Source: Numida meleagris (Eukaryota > Chordata > Aves > Galliformes > Numididae). Taken from it: a stretch of 64,000 bases of DNA. A program made the translations under genes and the position numbers. The stretch lies in contig NC_034412.1 in the NCBI RefSeq assembly GCF_002078875.1, forward strand, positions 13,268,995 through 13,332,994. Direction: 5' to 3'. Positions 1 through 9,526 of this stretch are shown here, in pieces. The notes under the pieces are model-generated. The model did no database searches, was not told the origin of the DNA, and worked only from the letters and a program-made list of their open reading frames with translations. Positions within the stretch are counted from its first letter, which is position 1; each line of letters starts with the position of its first letter.

Positions 1-2765
1 TGAAACCTGATAATAAAAAAAAAATGCAATTATACAATCAATGAAGTCTGATTCTTTTAAAGCACAAATCTGAGAGATGAGAATCTCCTTCCACACCTTG
101 CAACACACTTCCTGTAGTTATGCTATCATTTCTCTCATGTTGTGAGGCTTAATTTATTCATTTTTCTGAAGGATTTGGGGATCTTTGAATAGTTACTATA
201 CAAGTGTTCAACAGCAACATTATGAATGAAAAGCTGCCACTAACTATAGACAAGATGCATATTTTCTTTCTATTCTGACTTACATTTCGATTTCTTTTAC
301 ATAAAAGCAATGTATCTTTGTTCTCAATGAGCTAAAGTATGGAATAGATCTCATGGGCCTCCATTTTCAAGTTACTTCCACAATGCATAGAGGTTTCCAT
401 TGGAGAATGGCATTTCTGTAACTGCAGAATCACAGAAAGCGGAGATCTTGCCAGTAAGGCAGCCTAAGTATTAAAGGATTACAGAGGCATACTGAGAAAT
501 ATCTGTTCAGATGTGGTGCTTGTCACTTCTGCAAAACTATGACATATGTTTGGAATCTTCTGGGTAATTAGAAAATCCCATCCTATAATCAATGCTTTGG
601 ATGGTGTTTTCTTTTGCTCTGTAAATCTGCAGTAGCAATTGCCTTTGCTTCAGTTTAAGACAGAGTACATAAATCAGATTCACACCAAATAGCTTTCTCT
701 AATTTTTCAGAAGTGCTTTTGTACCTCTACAGTATGAAATGGGTATTAACTCCACTGAATAATACTATGTCATAAATAGGTTGAATCAGAGTCCTCCACT
801 GACTGCCACTGAATAGTGTACTGAAGACAATACAATCAACACCATTTAGTGTTATTAAAAAAGTGTGGAAAAATATGGTGGGAGATTTCTCTTAGTGGGT
901 ATTCTTCAAAACTCCCTTTAGCTTATCTGAATATGTGGTGCTGCTCTTGCTAGAAACCCTGCAGTCTTTTTTCTCTTGTAGAATTAATGTCTAGGAGACA
1001 AAACTTTCATCAGTAAGAGAAGCATCTAGCCAGAAACTTTTAAAAATTGATTGAAAGTAAAAAGTGTCACTAAGTTGGTTTGCTGTCCTTTCTCTTTGGC
1101 AGATATAAGGTTAAATACTGAGTTTGTTTACAAATGAAAGAATAATTTTATGCCATTCACCATCTGTGCAGCATCACAACATTATCACACACACTAGCAT
1201 CATTCAGAATGCTATGAAGTCAAAGTTGTAAAGGTATGTATCTTAGCTTCTATGCTGAGAGGTACTGATACTTGGAAACACTTAAGCAGCACTGCTGTAT
1301 GATGCTTCATTCTGTTAGTGCATCACTTATTAAAAGTAGATTCTCTTGAATATGAGCAAATGATATCACAATTTGGCTCCATAACACTGAAATAAATCAT
1401 TGGTTATCTAGTGTATTATTCCACTAAATATCCATATAACATACAGTCACAGACATCATTCCATTATTCTTGTTTTAATCCTGCTATGCTTTCAAATGTA
1501 CTGTGAAGGATGGAAACTGCAGTACTAACTTTTCTAGCATGGAAATGTAACTCGATCTTTAAGTTTGGGAACATGAAACATTCACATTTGGCAACAGTGA
1601 TTCTGATACCTACCGATAGATTGCAGAAACGCTACTCAAAATTGACAGGGCTTACACTTATGCTATCACTCGATCAGCAAAAGCAGAGTAGGGAAGCAGC
1701 ATTTGTAAGGCTGCTTTGTGCCAGATTGCACACCATGTCAAAAATCTATTTGAGTCCTTGTGTTCTTGCATTATAACCAGCAGATTTTCAGCTAGAGAAA
1801 AGTACAGAAAGTATGTAATTTAACTGACCTCGCCTCTGTAGAAATTGATTCAGATCAGAGGATGAAACTATTGATGCTTTGACTTGGGGAGGCCACTTCC
1901 CTTTTTCTTCTCTTTCCCAAATGAGATGTATCAGTGATTCATAAGGACTACTGCAAAATTTGAACTGAAATGTGAATGACTTGTTTAGGAAGGGTCTAAA
2001 TAGCATAGAAAAATTGCACAGCTCAGAATTAAAGACATTTATGAAAATGTCAGATAGGAGTACAGTGTAGGTTGAATTTTAGCTACTTAAAAAAAAAATA
2101 TTTTAAAAGAGGCCTATGGAACAGAAGCCCCAATTACATATTCCTCCTGGAAAGGTTGTCAGGGGAGGAAAACTTCTTCACAATTATTGACTATAATTAC
2201 TATAAAAACAGTAAGTATTGATAATAAATACATTTTCTGAAACTGGGTTACTGGAAAATCTTTTCATCTGTTGTATATGATGAAACAGTACAGAAGGAAC
2301 TTTGTTGTGTTACCATTTGTGCAATAATTACTCATGGCACAAAATCATGTGGAAGCTGTGGCTTCAGCTAATTCTCAACAACTCTAATACTAAAACTGAT
2401 AGATTAGATAAATCTAACCCATAAATTGGTTTCATTGGACATTACATGTGTAACTTTTGAAATGTTAATGTTAAGCAATAAAACTGAAAGGAAAGACATT
2501 GTAATTTTTAATGTGTTTGTGCAACAGCAATGAAAAGCAAGCAGCTGCTGTTGTGGATGATGGTTGCCATAGCAATACCTTGCCATAGTCACTTAGAGAT
2601 TCATTTGCAATAATAGTGGCTTTCCTAAAGAAGAATGTAAAAGTTGCCAACAGCATTGATGTGGTTTCCTGTACTACAGATTTTCACTATTTACAATAAG
2701 GTGGACAGTTACCACTGAAGGAACATGACGGAGTAAATTAGAGAGTTGGTTGCTGGTTGTTTTTC
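1..2765. other. AT-rich upstream intergenic DNA, no gene seen
   Basis: I see no coding exon, RNA gene or recognisable repeat here. The open frames are short (under 90 codons), have no recognisable protein similarity, and are what AT-rich non-coding DNA gives by chance. In mammals the neighbour upstream of DIPK2A is SLC9A9, transcribed away from it. I looked for its first exon and did not find it, so it probably lies outside the window. Confidence 0.6.
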
Positions 2766-2870
2766 CAGTGATAGAATAGAATATCCTGAGGTGGAAGGGA
2801 CCCATAAGGATCATTGAGTCCATCTCCGGCTCCACATGGGACCACCCATATCCAATACATCATGAATGTT
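2766..2870 (-). mobile_element. CR1 LINE fragment (3' tail, reverse orientation)
   Basis: The text starting 'gaatatcctgaggtggaag' and running through 'ggatcattgagtccatctcc' and 'ggctccacatgggaccaccc' is the reverse complement of the familiar 3' end of chicken-type CR1 elements. Only about 100 bp remain. No reverse transcriptase coding sequence is present, so the copy is dead. CR1 membership is recognised from memory of the consensus, and the exact borders are approximate. Confidence 0.75.
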
Positions 2871-3639
2871 TTTGGCTATGAGAATGTTTGTTATATATAA
2901 AATTCTAGATTCTATTAAAAACAACCCTCAGAAAGATGGCATTGCCCCAGTCCCAACAGCTGTCCAGCACATACATCCTACTCAGTGCATGGGGAAACTG
3001 ATAATCGTTAACGCTGCATGAAGCTTCCACAAACACGCAGCATGCTTGCAGAAGGGACTACAGTGTGCAGAACGTTCAGGTAATCTCTAATTACTGCCAG
3101 CCCTCAGGTGCAGTATTCTCTCATTTATAAATGAAATACTACACAGCATATCAGGACCTCCTGTTCTTTAGCAGTCCCCAGGCTCTCTGGATTATGAATC
3201 GCTGCCATCGAAACTTTCACATTCATCACCACGTGACTTAGAGTAATTCTGGGGAGCTTTACTCAGCGATAATTCCTCAGCTCACAACATGACCACAGAG
3301 CAACCAGAAGCCTGGCTGTGCCTATAGCATCTCTCTTGAGATTGCTGCTTCTACATATTAAGCTATTAGCAGGGTCTTTTTTTAGGAAAAAAAACAAAAC
3401 AAAACAAAACAGGAGAATGGAGCAGTTTGTCTGCTTGGGTAACTAAGCCCCTTCTCCCAGGAGGCAGCAGGCAGGCCCACCAGCTGAGCACAACAGTGAT
3501 TTTGGTCAGACTTCAGCCAAAAAATAACACAGCGGGCCCACTGTGCTGCTGCAGCCCTGGCTCCGGGGCTATTTCCTCGTGCACCCCTCACCTCCTGCCC
3601 CATCCTGCCCTGCACAGAGGAAGGGCTCCTTGCTTGCAA

Positions 3640-3780
3640 TCTGTGTAATTAATTATAAAACAATCATTTGAAATCATTAACTTCAGGCTCAGGATAATTC
3701 ATTGATTCCAAGTTAATGGCCAATCAGTAATTTTGGTACAGTCTTATCAGGTTTCTTTGTGTATTAAACAACACAAAAAG
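3640..3780. promoter_or_regulatory. Candidate conserved non-coding element
   Basis: The sequence is repeat-free and dense in homeodomain cores: TAATTAATTA near the start, then several ATTA/TAAT sites and a CCAAT-like 'ggccaatcag'. It directly follows a GC-richer patch. This texture is typical of vertebrate developmental enhancers, but conservation was not tested and AT-rich DNA gives such sites often. Low confidence. Confidence 0.2.
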
Positions 3781-4295
3781 AATACCTTTCAGGATTGAAT
3801 TTCTATGCCATGAAAGTTCTGATTACTATAAAATAAAACTTGCAAATTTATTAATGAATGGTACATGGGAAGAAAAAGTAATAATAATTAAAAAAAAACC
3901 CTCCCAATAATTTATCAAGTACTTATACATAGAACTAAACAAAATCCATCTATTGGTAAAGGTAGCAAAATTTCTGCACTGAAAGCAAAGGTCTTATGTC
4001 TTTATGGAAAACTGTTGTGCAAAGTTTGAAGATTAAAACATACAATAATTCTTTGTGAGGTTTTAAAATTACATGAGAAAAAAGTATAAATAGACTTCAC
4101 ACAATAACTAAAACACTGCAGCCTTATTGTTACACCATTATAAAGAACAACCTGCATGAAATCAGAATAAAGATAGATGTTGACTTTTAAGGAAAAAAAA
4201 TAATGCTCACCCTTGATTTATACTTGAAGATGTGGGGAAAGGAGAATTTAAAAATTCTTTTGTCGATTTTGATGTTCAAGTTCAGTGCTGTAATC

Positions 4296-4333
4296 AGCAA
4301 ATGTGCATGTCATGATGATAAAGCACATTTGCT
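4296..4333. repeat. Perfect 11-nt inverted repeat with 16-nt spacer
   Basis: The left arm AGCAAATGTGC (4296-4306) is exactly the reverse complement of the right arm GCACATTTGCT (4323-4333). The 16-nt spacer contains the small palindrome TCATGA. The arms could form a hairpin in RNA or a paired binding site in DNA. There is no sign of a longer precursor stem of microRNA length. Confidence 0.7.
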
Positions 4334-6594
4334 TGATGTTGATTCAGCAAAATAACTTATAATGTTATTCAGCTGTTCTAAGCATAATAATATTTACCAA
4401 TTAAAAGGAAAAAGAAATTGAGGGAAAAATGCCAAGCTGCTCAAGGCAAAAATTGTACAGAGCAAGTATTTGTGTTATGTTTCTGCGTGTACTGTTGTGT
4501 TATGTGCACAGACTTCAAGCCATTTAAAAATGTGCTGATTATTTACAGAAAAAGCAACCTTGTTGCTTATTTATCATTTCTGCTTGTACTCTAAGCAGGA
4601 ATTAAAATTGTATTAAAATACCAGTTTCCTGCAGTTGAGTAAAGAAGGATACTCCCTCCCACTTATCATACAATAGATTATTGTAGAACACCTTTTGGGT
4701 AATATTCTTCCAGAACCACATGCTCACTTCATTTTGCTGTACGGTAAGCAGTACAACGTAGTAAAATAGTTTTTGATTCTGCTGAACGTAGAATACAGAA
4801 CAGAGGTTATGCTACATATTCTCAGGCAGCTGTGAACAGCATCCCTTTCTCTTGGTCTCTAAGAGAACTGGAACGGATGGTTGAATGGACAGGTAGATAA
4901 CACAACCTAATCATATATCCAGATTTCTTCAAGTAGGTACTTTTTTCCGATGAGAGATCAAATCTGAAAGATGCCTGAGGATATTGAATATAGATATCTG
5001 AAGATATTCTCCAGTGAGGCAAAATACTCAGGAATTTCAGCCATTCCTGTGGTGCATGCTTCTGAATGACATCTGTGCAGTAAATCTGAGGCATAGAATG
5101 GAAATAAGTGAACTCTGATTATGAACGTGCAGAATTTACAATAGTTGTTCTTCCTGGCACGTCTTTCAGACTTGTCTGGTTAAAAGTCATGATCATCCCT
5201 ATTTTGAAAGCTGCAAGGTGGTTATGTGATTCACTGTGGAAATGAATCTATGAAGGACAATTTAGAAAACACAGTGGGACACTCCACATCCATTATCTGC
5301 AAGGAGTTTGAGATAGCTGTCATTTTGGACAGCTGCTCATTCTGTAGTTTGAAGAGCTCAGAATTAAGTACCCTAGTAAGCCAGAGTATGTTATCAGTCC
5401 TTTGCATAGAGTTGTTGGATTCCAAATAGCTTAAATTTGGGACGGTTGTTTGCTTTGTCTTTATGGAGAGAAAATGCTTGGATCTGTCCAAGTCTTTTAA
5501 ATCGCTGTGCTAGATACTTACTGAAAGTCATCTCCGCAGCCACACAGACTGTGATTTTTGTGACACCTATTGATGCATCTGAAAACAGTGGGAATATATG
5601 ATGTCAGCTTACATTAAAGGTCTATGCCTAACTCCAACACAACGTTGTTATGGAAGATTTTAAAAAAATAGCTATATGAGCCAGCAATAACACATACATA
5701 TTAGAATGACACTTCATAACATGGAGCAAACTGAGACTTTACTGCTGAGCTACTGTGAAGACCTGTGTAACTACATTAACCTGCTGTGTCAGAGAACTTC
5801 ACGCACTTGCTCTCTGCCGATGGTCTGTATTTTCATTCCAGTCACTGGAATCTGTGATGAATTACATTGTCATATATAATGAAGTCTTCACAGAAAAACT
5901 ACTGTAGTTTATTTTGAACTTAAAAGAGAGAAGGCAACTCTAGAAAAACATAATTTGAATTGTGTATATTATAGTGCATTATCTAGTTTTTTTTTCATTC
6001 CCCTGCATCTTGAAAAAGATTCCCCTCCCCCCTTGAAATGGAACACTCACAAATCATTCTTTATGAGAGTTACAAGCTACATAAATTAGTCCTGAATAGT
6101 TTCTCTACCAAGTGCTCTCCCTCCTTTGCTTTTTCTTACTAAATTTGCCTCAGCTTTTTTCACTTTACAGACTTAAGCAAAATTTATCAATCTGAATTAG
6201 AGCTACACTATGTAAAAAAGGCAGCCTTCCTTTATCTCTCAGAAAGACTCCTCCAAAACTCCTATGAATACCAGTGTAGCTCAGAACAAGTTTTCTGATT
6301 TTAGAAATGGCAGATTTAATTAATTATGGATTTGCAGTGCCACTTCAGAGCACTACATTGCTGAATAAAAAAAATTAGTTAACTTATTTAAAAGAAGATT
6401 TGTACTTAAAAATGATGTTTTGATCTAGTAAAGACTAAAACGTTTTATTATTCAGAAGGATCAAGCTGTTTCACTATAACAGAGCACTTCAAGCTTGAGA
6501 AATAAGAATCAGGAGTAAAGTAGAAAACAAATGTTAATTCAATATATTTATTTATATCTGGATTTTTTTTTTTTTGTGATGTAATAGATAAGTT

Positions 6595-6775
6595 AGCAAA
6601 GCACTGGCAGAGGTTGCCCAGAGAGGTGGTGGATGGATGTCCTGTCCCTGCAGACATCCAAAGTCAGGCTGGACGGGGTTCCAAGCACCTGAGGAGCTGT
6701 AGGTGTCCCTGTTCATTGCAGAGGGTTGGACCAGATGGCCTTTAAGGGTCCCTTCCAACTCAAGTGATTCTATGA
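6595..6775 (+). mobile_element. CR1 LINE fragment (3' end, forward)
   Basis: The segment reads as the standard CR1 3' end: 'gaggttgcccagagaggtgg', then a 'cctgtccctgcagacatcc' block, 'gttggaccagatggccttta', 'gggtcccttccaactcaag' and a terminal 'tgattctatgat', the 8-bp-type tail typical of CR1. It is about 180 bp with no coding capacity left. An oligo-T run lies just upstream. Confidence 0.9.
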
Positions 6776-7199
6776 TACTGTGAAGTTACACAGTAAAAGT
6801 TCGAAGAATAAAAAACCCACTGCCAGCATGTAAAGAGGACTGAGCATGTTTGAGTGCTGAGTTTGGAGCTTACATCCAGAAAAAGTCTGTTCAGCTTTAA
6901 GGATCTATTCTTGAAAAGTATCATCAGTCTGTGTGCCCATACTGAAGACTTGAGTTAGGGTAAAGTATATGTACCTGTAGAATATATATGCATATAAATA
7001 AATAATGTATATATTTGTTTCGTAATAAAAACCACTCGTTTTGGAGACTAACTCTTTCTGACTGGATGATCTGACCCTACAACAGCATTTAACGAGACTG
7101 GGCATGCGATGGATGCGATATGGTGGATGCAATATGGCCATGTCTGACACACCCCCAGAGGTGCTCAAGCACTGTAGATATTTAGCTTAGTGGCAAAAT
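6776..7199. other. Intergenic spacer between two CR1 copies
   Basis: This is AT-rich DNA with no gene. Around 7103-7140 there is an imperfect tandem of 'ATGCGATGG'-like units (ATGCGATGG, ATGCGATATGGTGG, ATGCAATATGG), a small degenerate minisatellite. Confidence 0.5.
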
Positions 7200-7530
7200 T
7201 TGTACACTGGACATCTGGAAGATGTTTTTACAGATATCAATGTTTATAAATATCTAAAGCGCAGGAGTCAAATGGATGGGGCCAGGCTCTTTTCAGTTGT
7301 GTTCAGTGACAGGACAAGGGGGCAATGGGCAAAAACTGGAACATGGGAAGTTCCATACAAACACGAGAAAGAACTTCTTTACTGTAAGGGTAACAGAGCA
7401 CAGGAACAGGCTGCCCAGAGAGGTATGGATGCCTTCCTGTGCAACTTATCGTAGGGAACCTGCTTTTGCAGGGCACTGGACTTGATGCCCTCCAGCGGTC
7501 CTTTTCAACCCCTATAATTCTATAAATTAC
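7200..7530 (+). mobile_element. CR1 LINE fragment (3' portion, forward)
   Basis: The copy can be followed through recognisable CR1 blocks: 'tatcaatgtttataaatatc', 'atggggccaggctcttttca', 'gtgacaggacaagggggcaa', 'aaaactggaacatgggaag', 'aggctgcccagagaggtatg' and the end 'ggtccttttcaaccc' plus 'ataattctataaatt'. Open frames of up to 84 codons across it are relics of the element, not host genes. It lies about 250 bp upstream of the CpG island. It is a second insertion in the same orientation as the copy at 6595. Confidence 0.9.
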
Positions 7531-8429
7531 ACACATAAATGGCAAAAGAGTACACAGGGAGTGTGCTACCAGAAAAATACAAACTTATTTCCAATATTCT
7601 ACATACTTAAATCATGGAAACGAAGTCACTGGAAAACAGCACTCTGCTACACTTTGCTAATGATCACGTATCCCTTCTGCACCTCTGAGAGTGAACAGCT
7701 AACACGAAAGTCTGCTTTCAGTTGGGAGAGTTAAAACAGCATTGAAAGAGGTTAAGACTTCCATCTTTTTTTCGTTCGCAGCCTCTTTTCCTCCGTTCAG
7801 TGTCAGCTCTGCACTCGGGACGCTGCCAGCACACCGCTCCGCGCACGGAGGGTGCTGAAGGCGCTCGGTCTCCGCGCTGAGTTCTGCAGAGCCCTGACCG
7901 GAACGCGACAACCTATGGGTTCTTCCCTCCACACAGGGGTGGGACAAACGCACGTCCACGGCTCGGGCGGGCAAGTGGCACCGCAGCCTTTGGCGGAGAA
8001 CTGCCAACAGCTCGACGCCCGTCCTGCGGCCGCAGCAAACCGAACCTTCGCGTGCTGTCCGCTGTGTAAAGCACAGCGTTGTATCGCTGTTCCGTCGCAC
8101 GAGCATCACTTCAGCGCTCCCGTCACCAACAGCACCGTCTGCCGGTGCCGCCCCCTCAGGGCGAGGTCCCGGCCGGGCGGGAGGGGCGGCGATCCCCGAG
8201 GCGCCGCTGAGCGGCAGCGCCGAGCCGCGGTGGGCGGGAACGGCGCGCGCGCCCGCTGCGCTGCGAGGGGCGGGCGGGGCCGCGCGGCGATGCGAACTGC
8301 GCCGTTCCGGCCGGGCTGTCCCCCGCGGGCGGATAGCGAGCGTCTCTCACTGGGACCGCAGCCGACAGCGACAACCGACACGGCGGCCACAGCGCCGAAC
8401 CCTCGACCCCGACCCGGCCGGCGCAGAAA

Positions 8430-8447
8430 GGGGGAGGGGCGGGAGGG
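8430..8447 (+). other. G-quadruplex motif in promoter
   Basis: Four G runs are separated by single-base loops (GGGGG-A-GGGG-C-GGG-A-GGG), the pattern for a very stable parallel quadruplex. A C-rich mirror at 8470-8495 (C4-G-C6-G-C6-G-C4) gives the same potential on the other strand. Confidence 0.6.
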
Positions 8448-8558
8448 CGGAGACAGGAGGGGCGCTCGGCCCCGCCCCCCGCCCCCCGCCCCTCCCTCAG
8501 CGCGCGCACGGCCCCGCGAGCCCCGCCTCCCGCCGTCAGCGAGAGCGCGCGAGGACGG

Positions 8559-8569
8559 GACGTCACGTG
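8559..8569 (+). promoter_or_regulatory. DIPK2A: Overlapping CRE-like and CACGTG E-box site
   Basis: GACGTCA (seven of the eight CRE bases) overlaps GTCACGTG, which contains the full E-box CACGTG and matches eight of the ten bases of the CLEAR element GTCACGTGAC bound by TFEB and related MiT factors. It also fits USF and MYC/MAX. It lies about 300 bp upstream of the start codon. Binding is inference. Confidence 0.45.
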
Positions 8570-8664
8570 CAGCCCCAGGTGGGCGGGGGCGGAGGCGGGA
8601 GGAGGCCCCGCGGGAGGGGCGGCGGGAGGAGGCGAGCGGCGGCGGCGTTGGCGGGGCTCCTCCC

Positions 8665-8698
8665 TCGGGGGCGTGGCCTCATTCGGGGGCGTGGCCTC
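8665..8698 (+). repeat. Tandem 16-nt GC-box/KLF repeat
   Basis: TCGGGGGCGTGGCCTC occurs twice without mismatch, at 8665-8680 and 8683-8698, separated by two bases (period 18). Each copy carries a GGGGGCGTGG core suited to SP/KLF zinc-finger factors. It sits about 110 bp upstream of the inferred transcription start. Confidence 0.75.
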
Positions 8699-8872
8699 GC
8701 GGGCCGGCGGGCCGCTGGCGCCTCCCCCTCTCCCCTCCCCTCCCCCCGCCCGCCGTCCCCTCAGTAACTTGGCCGCCTTTTATCGGGCGAGCGGCGAGGC
8801 GCGGAGTTTAGTGGTGCCGGAGCCGCGGCGCGGAGGAAGGGAGGGCGGCGGGGGCCCGGCGCGGCCGGGACG

Positions 8873-9526
8873 ATGCTGCGGCTGGTGTCGCTGAAGTTGG
8901 GGCGGCTGTACCGCTACGTGAAGCTGGCGGTGCTGGGCAGCCTGGCGGCGGCGCTGGTACTGAACACGCACTCGCTGCTGGCCTCGCTGCAGCGCAACGA
9001 GCTGGCGGAGCGGCGCTTCCTGCAGCTCAATAAGTGCCCGGCCTGCTGGGGCACCAGCTGGTGCCGCAAGTTCCTCAACGGGCAGCTGCGCCTGGAGAGC
9101 TGGGGCCGCCTGCGCCTCTTCGACTTCTTCAACGTGAAGAACGTGTACTTCGCGCGCTACGGGGAGCCCCGCGAGGGCAGCCGCCGCGTCGTGCTCAAGC
9201 GCCTGGGCTCGGCGCAGGAGCTGGCCGACATCGACGCCAAGATCTGCCGGCGCGCCACCGGCAGGGGGCGCTGCGACCTGCTGCAGGCGCTGCACGCCAC
9301 CGAGTTCGCCAGCCTGAACGGCGACGTGCGGCTGCTCACCCCCGACGCCGTGGAGGGCTGGTCCGACCTGGTGCACTGCCCCTCGCAGCGCCTGCTCGAC
9401 CGCCTGGTGCGCCGCTACGCCGAGACCAAGGACTCGGGCAGCTTCCTGCTGCGCAACCTGAAGGACTCGGAGCGCATGCAGCTCCTCATCACCCTCGCCT
9501 TCAACCCCGAACCGCTGGTGCTGCAG
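8873..9526 (+). CDS. DIPK2A: DIPK2A coding exon 1 (residues 1-218)
   Basis: It encodes the N-terminal half of divergent protein kinase domain 2A. The start ATG has A at -3 (GGGACGATGC), an adequate Kozak context, and the protein aligns with mammalian DIPK2A from residue 1. Residues 17-38 (from KLAVLGSLAAALVL) form a hydrophobic signal peptide or signal anchor behind a basic N-terminus, as expected for a secretory-pathway protein. A cysteine cluster CPAC...C (C55, C58, C64) is followed by further cysteines (C125, C134, C169) that probably form disulfides. K109 in RRVVLKRLG is the likely ATP-binding lysine of strand beta-3. The last stretch, from YAETKDSGSFLL to PEPLVLQ, is essentially the mammalian sequence. 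The exon ends at CTGCAG before a GTGAGC donor, phase 0. Third positions are very GC-rich because the exon lies in the CpG island, unlike exons 2 and 3. Confidence 0.95.
9258..9272 (+). promoter_or_regulatory. CTCF-like motif inside exon 1
   Basis: The 15-mer CCGGCAGGGGGCGCT has the complete AGGGGGCGCT core of the CTCF consensus, with a weaker left flank. It lies in coding sequence (residues 129-133) within the CpG island. Occupancy is not shown by sequence alone. Confidence 0.4.

Larger units (their letters stand above)
2871..6594. other. Upstream intergenic DNA
   Basis: No gene is visible. The stretch contains a short (CAAAA)n run near 3388-3411, a GC-richer patch at about 3420-3645, a homeodomain-site-rich AT block at 3640-3780 and a perfect 11-nt inverted repeat at 4296-4333, each listed separately. 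A 90-codon open frame on the minus strand near 4822-5094 has no recognisable similarity, and I treat it as chance. Confidence 0.5.
8400..8872 (+). promoter_or_regulatory. DIPK2A: DIPK2A core and proximal promoter with 5' UTR
   Basis: The sequence contains many GC boxes (GGGGCGGGG types), an overlapping CRE-like and E-box site (GACGTCA at 8559-8565, CACGTG at 8564-8569), two tandem GGGGGCGTGGCC motifs (8665-8698) and a TATA-like CTTTTATC at 8777-8784. If that element positions transcription, the start would fall near 8805-8815, giving a 5' UTR of about 60 nt with no upstream ATG. The transcription start is inferred. CpG-island promoters often use several starts, so the 5' UTR could be longer. 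Confidence 0.6.

Noticed and set aside
7200..7485. Open frames of 69-84 codons near 7.3 kb
   Set aside because: They are fragments of a decayed CR1 element, not host genes.
1..7790. First exon of SLC9A9, the mammalian head-to-head neighbour
   Set aside because: Searched on the minus strand for its N-terminal membrane segments and found nothing, so it presumably lies beyond the window.
7852..8811. 319-codon plus-strand frame across the CpG island
   Set aside because: It depends on a non-ATG start, is low-complexity Arg/Pro/Gly/Ala, and runs through promoter sequence. Openness is explained by GC content.
8780..9376. 198-codon minus-strand frame opposite DIPK2A exon 1
   Set aside because: It is the antisense shadow of a GC-rich coding exon: low-complexity Ala/Gln/Leu/Val, and stops (AT-rich) are rare on all frames here.
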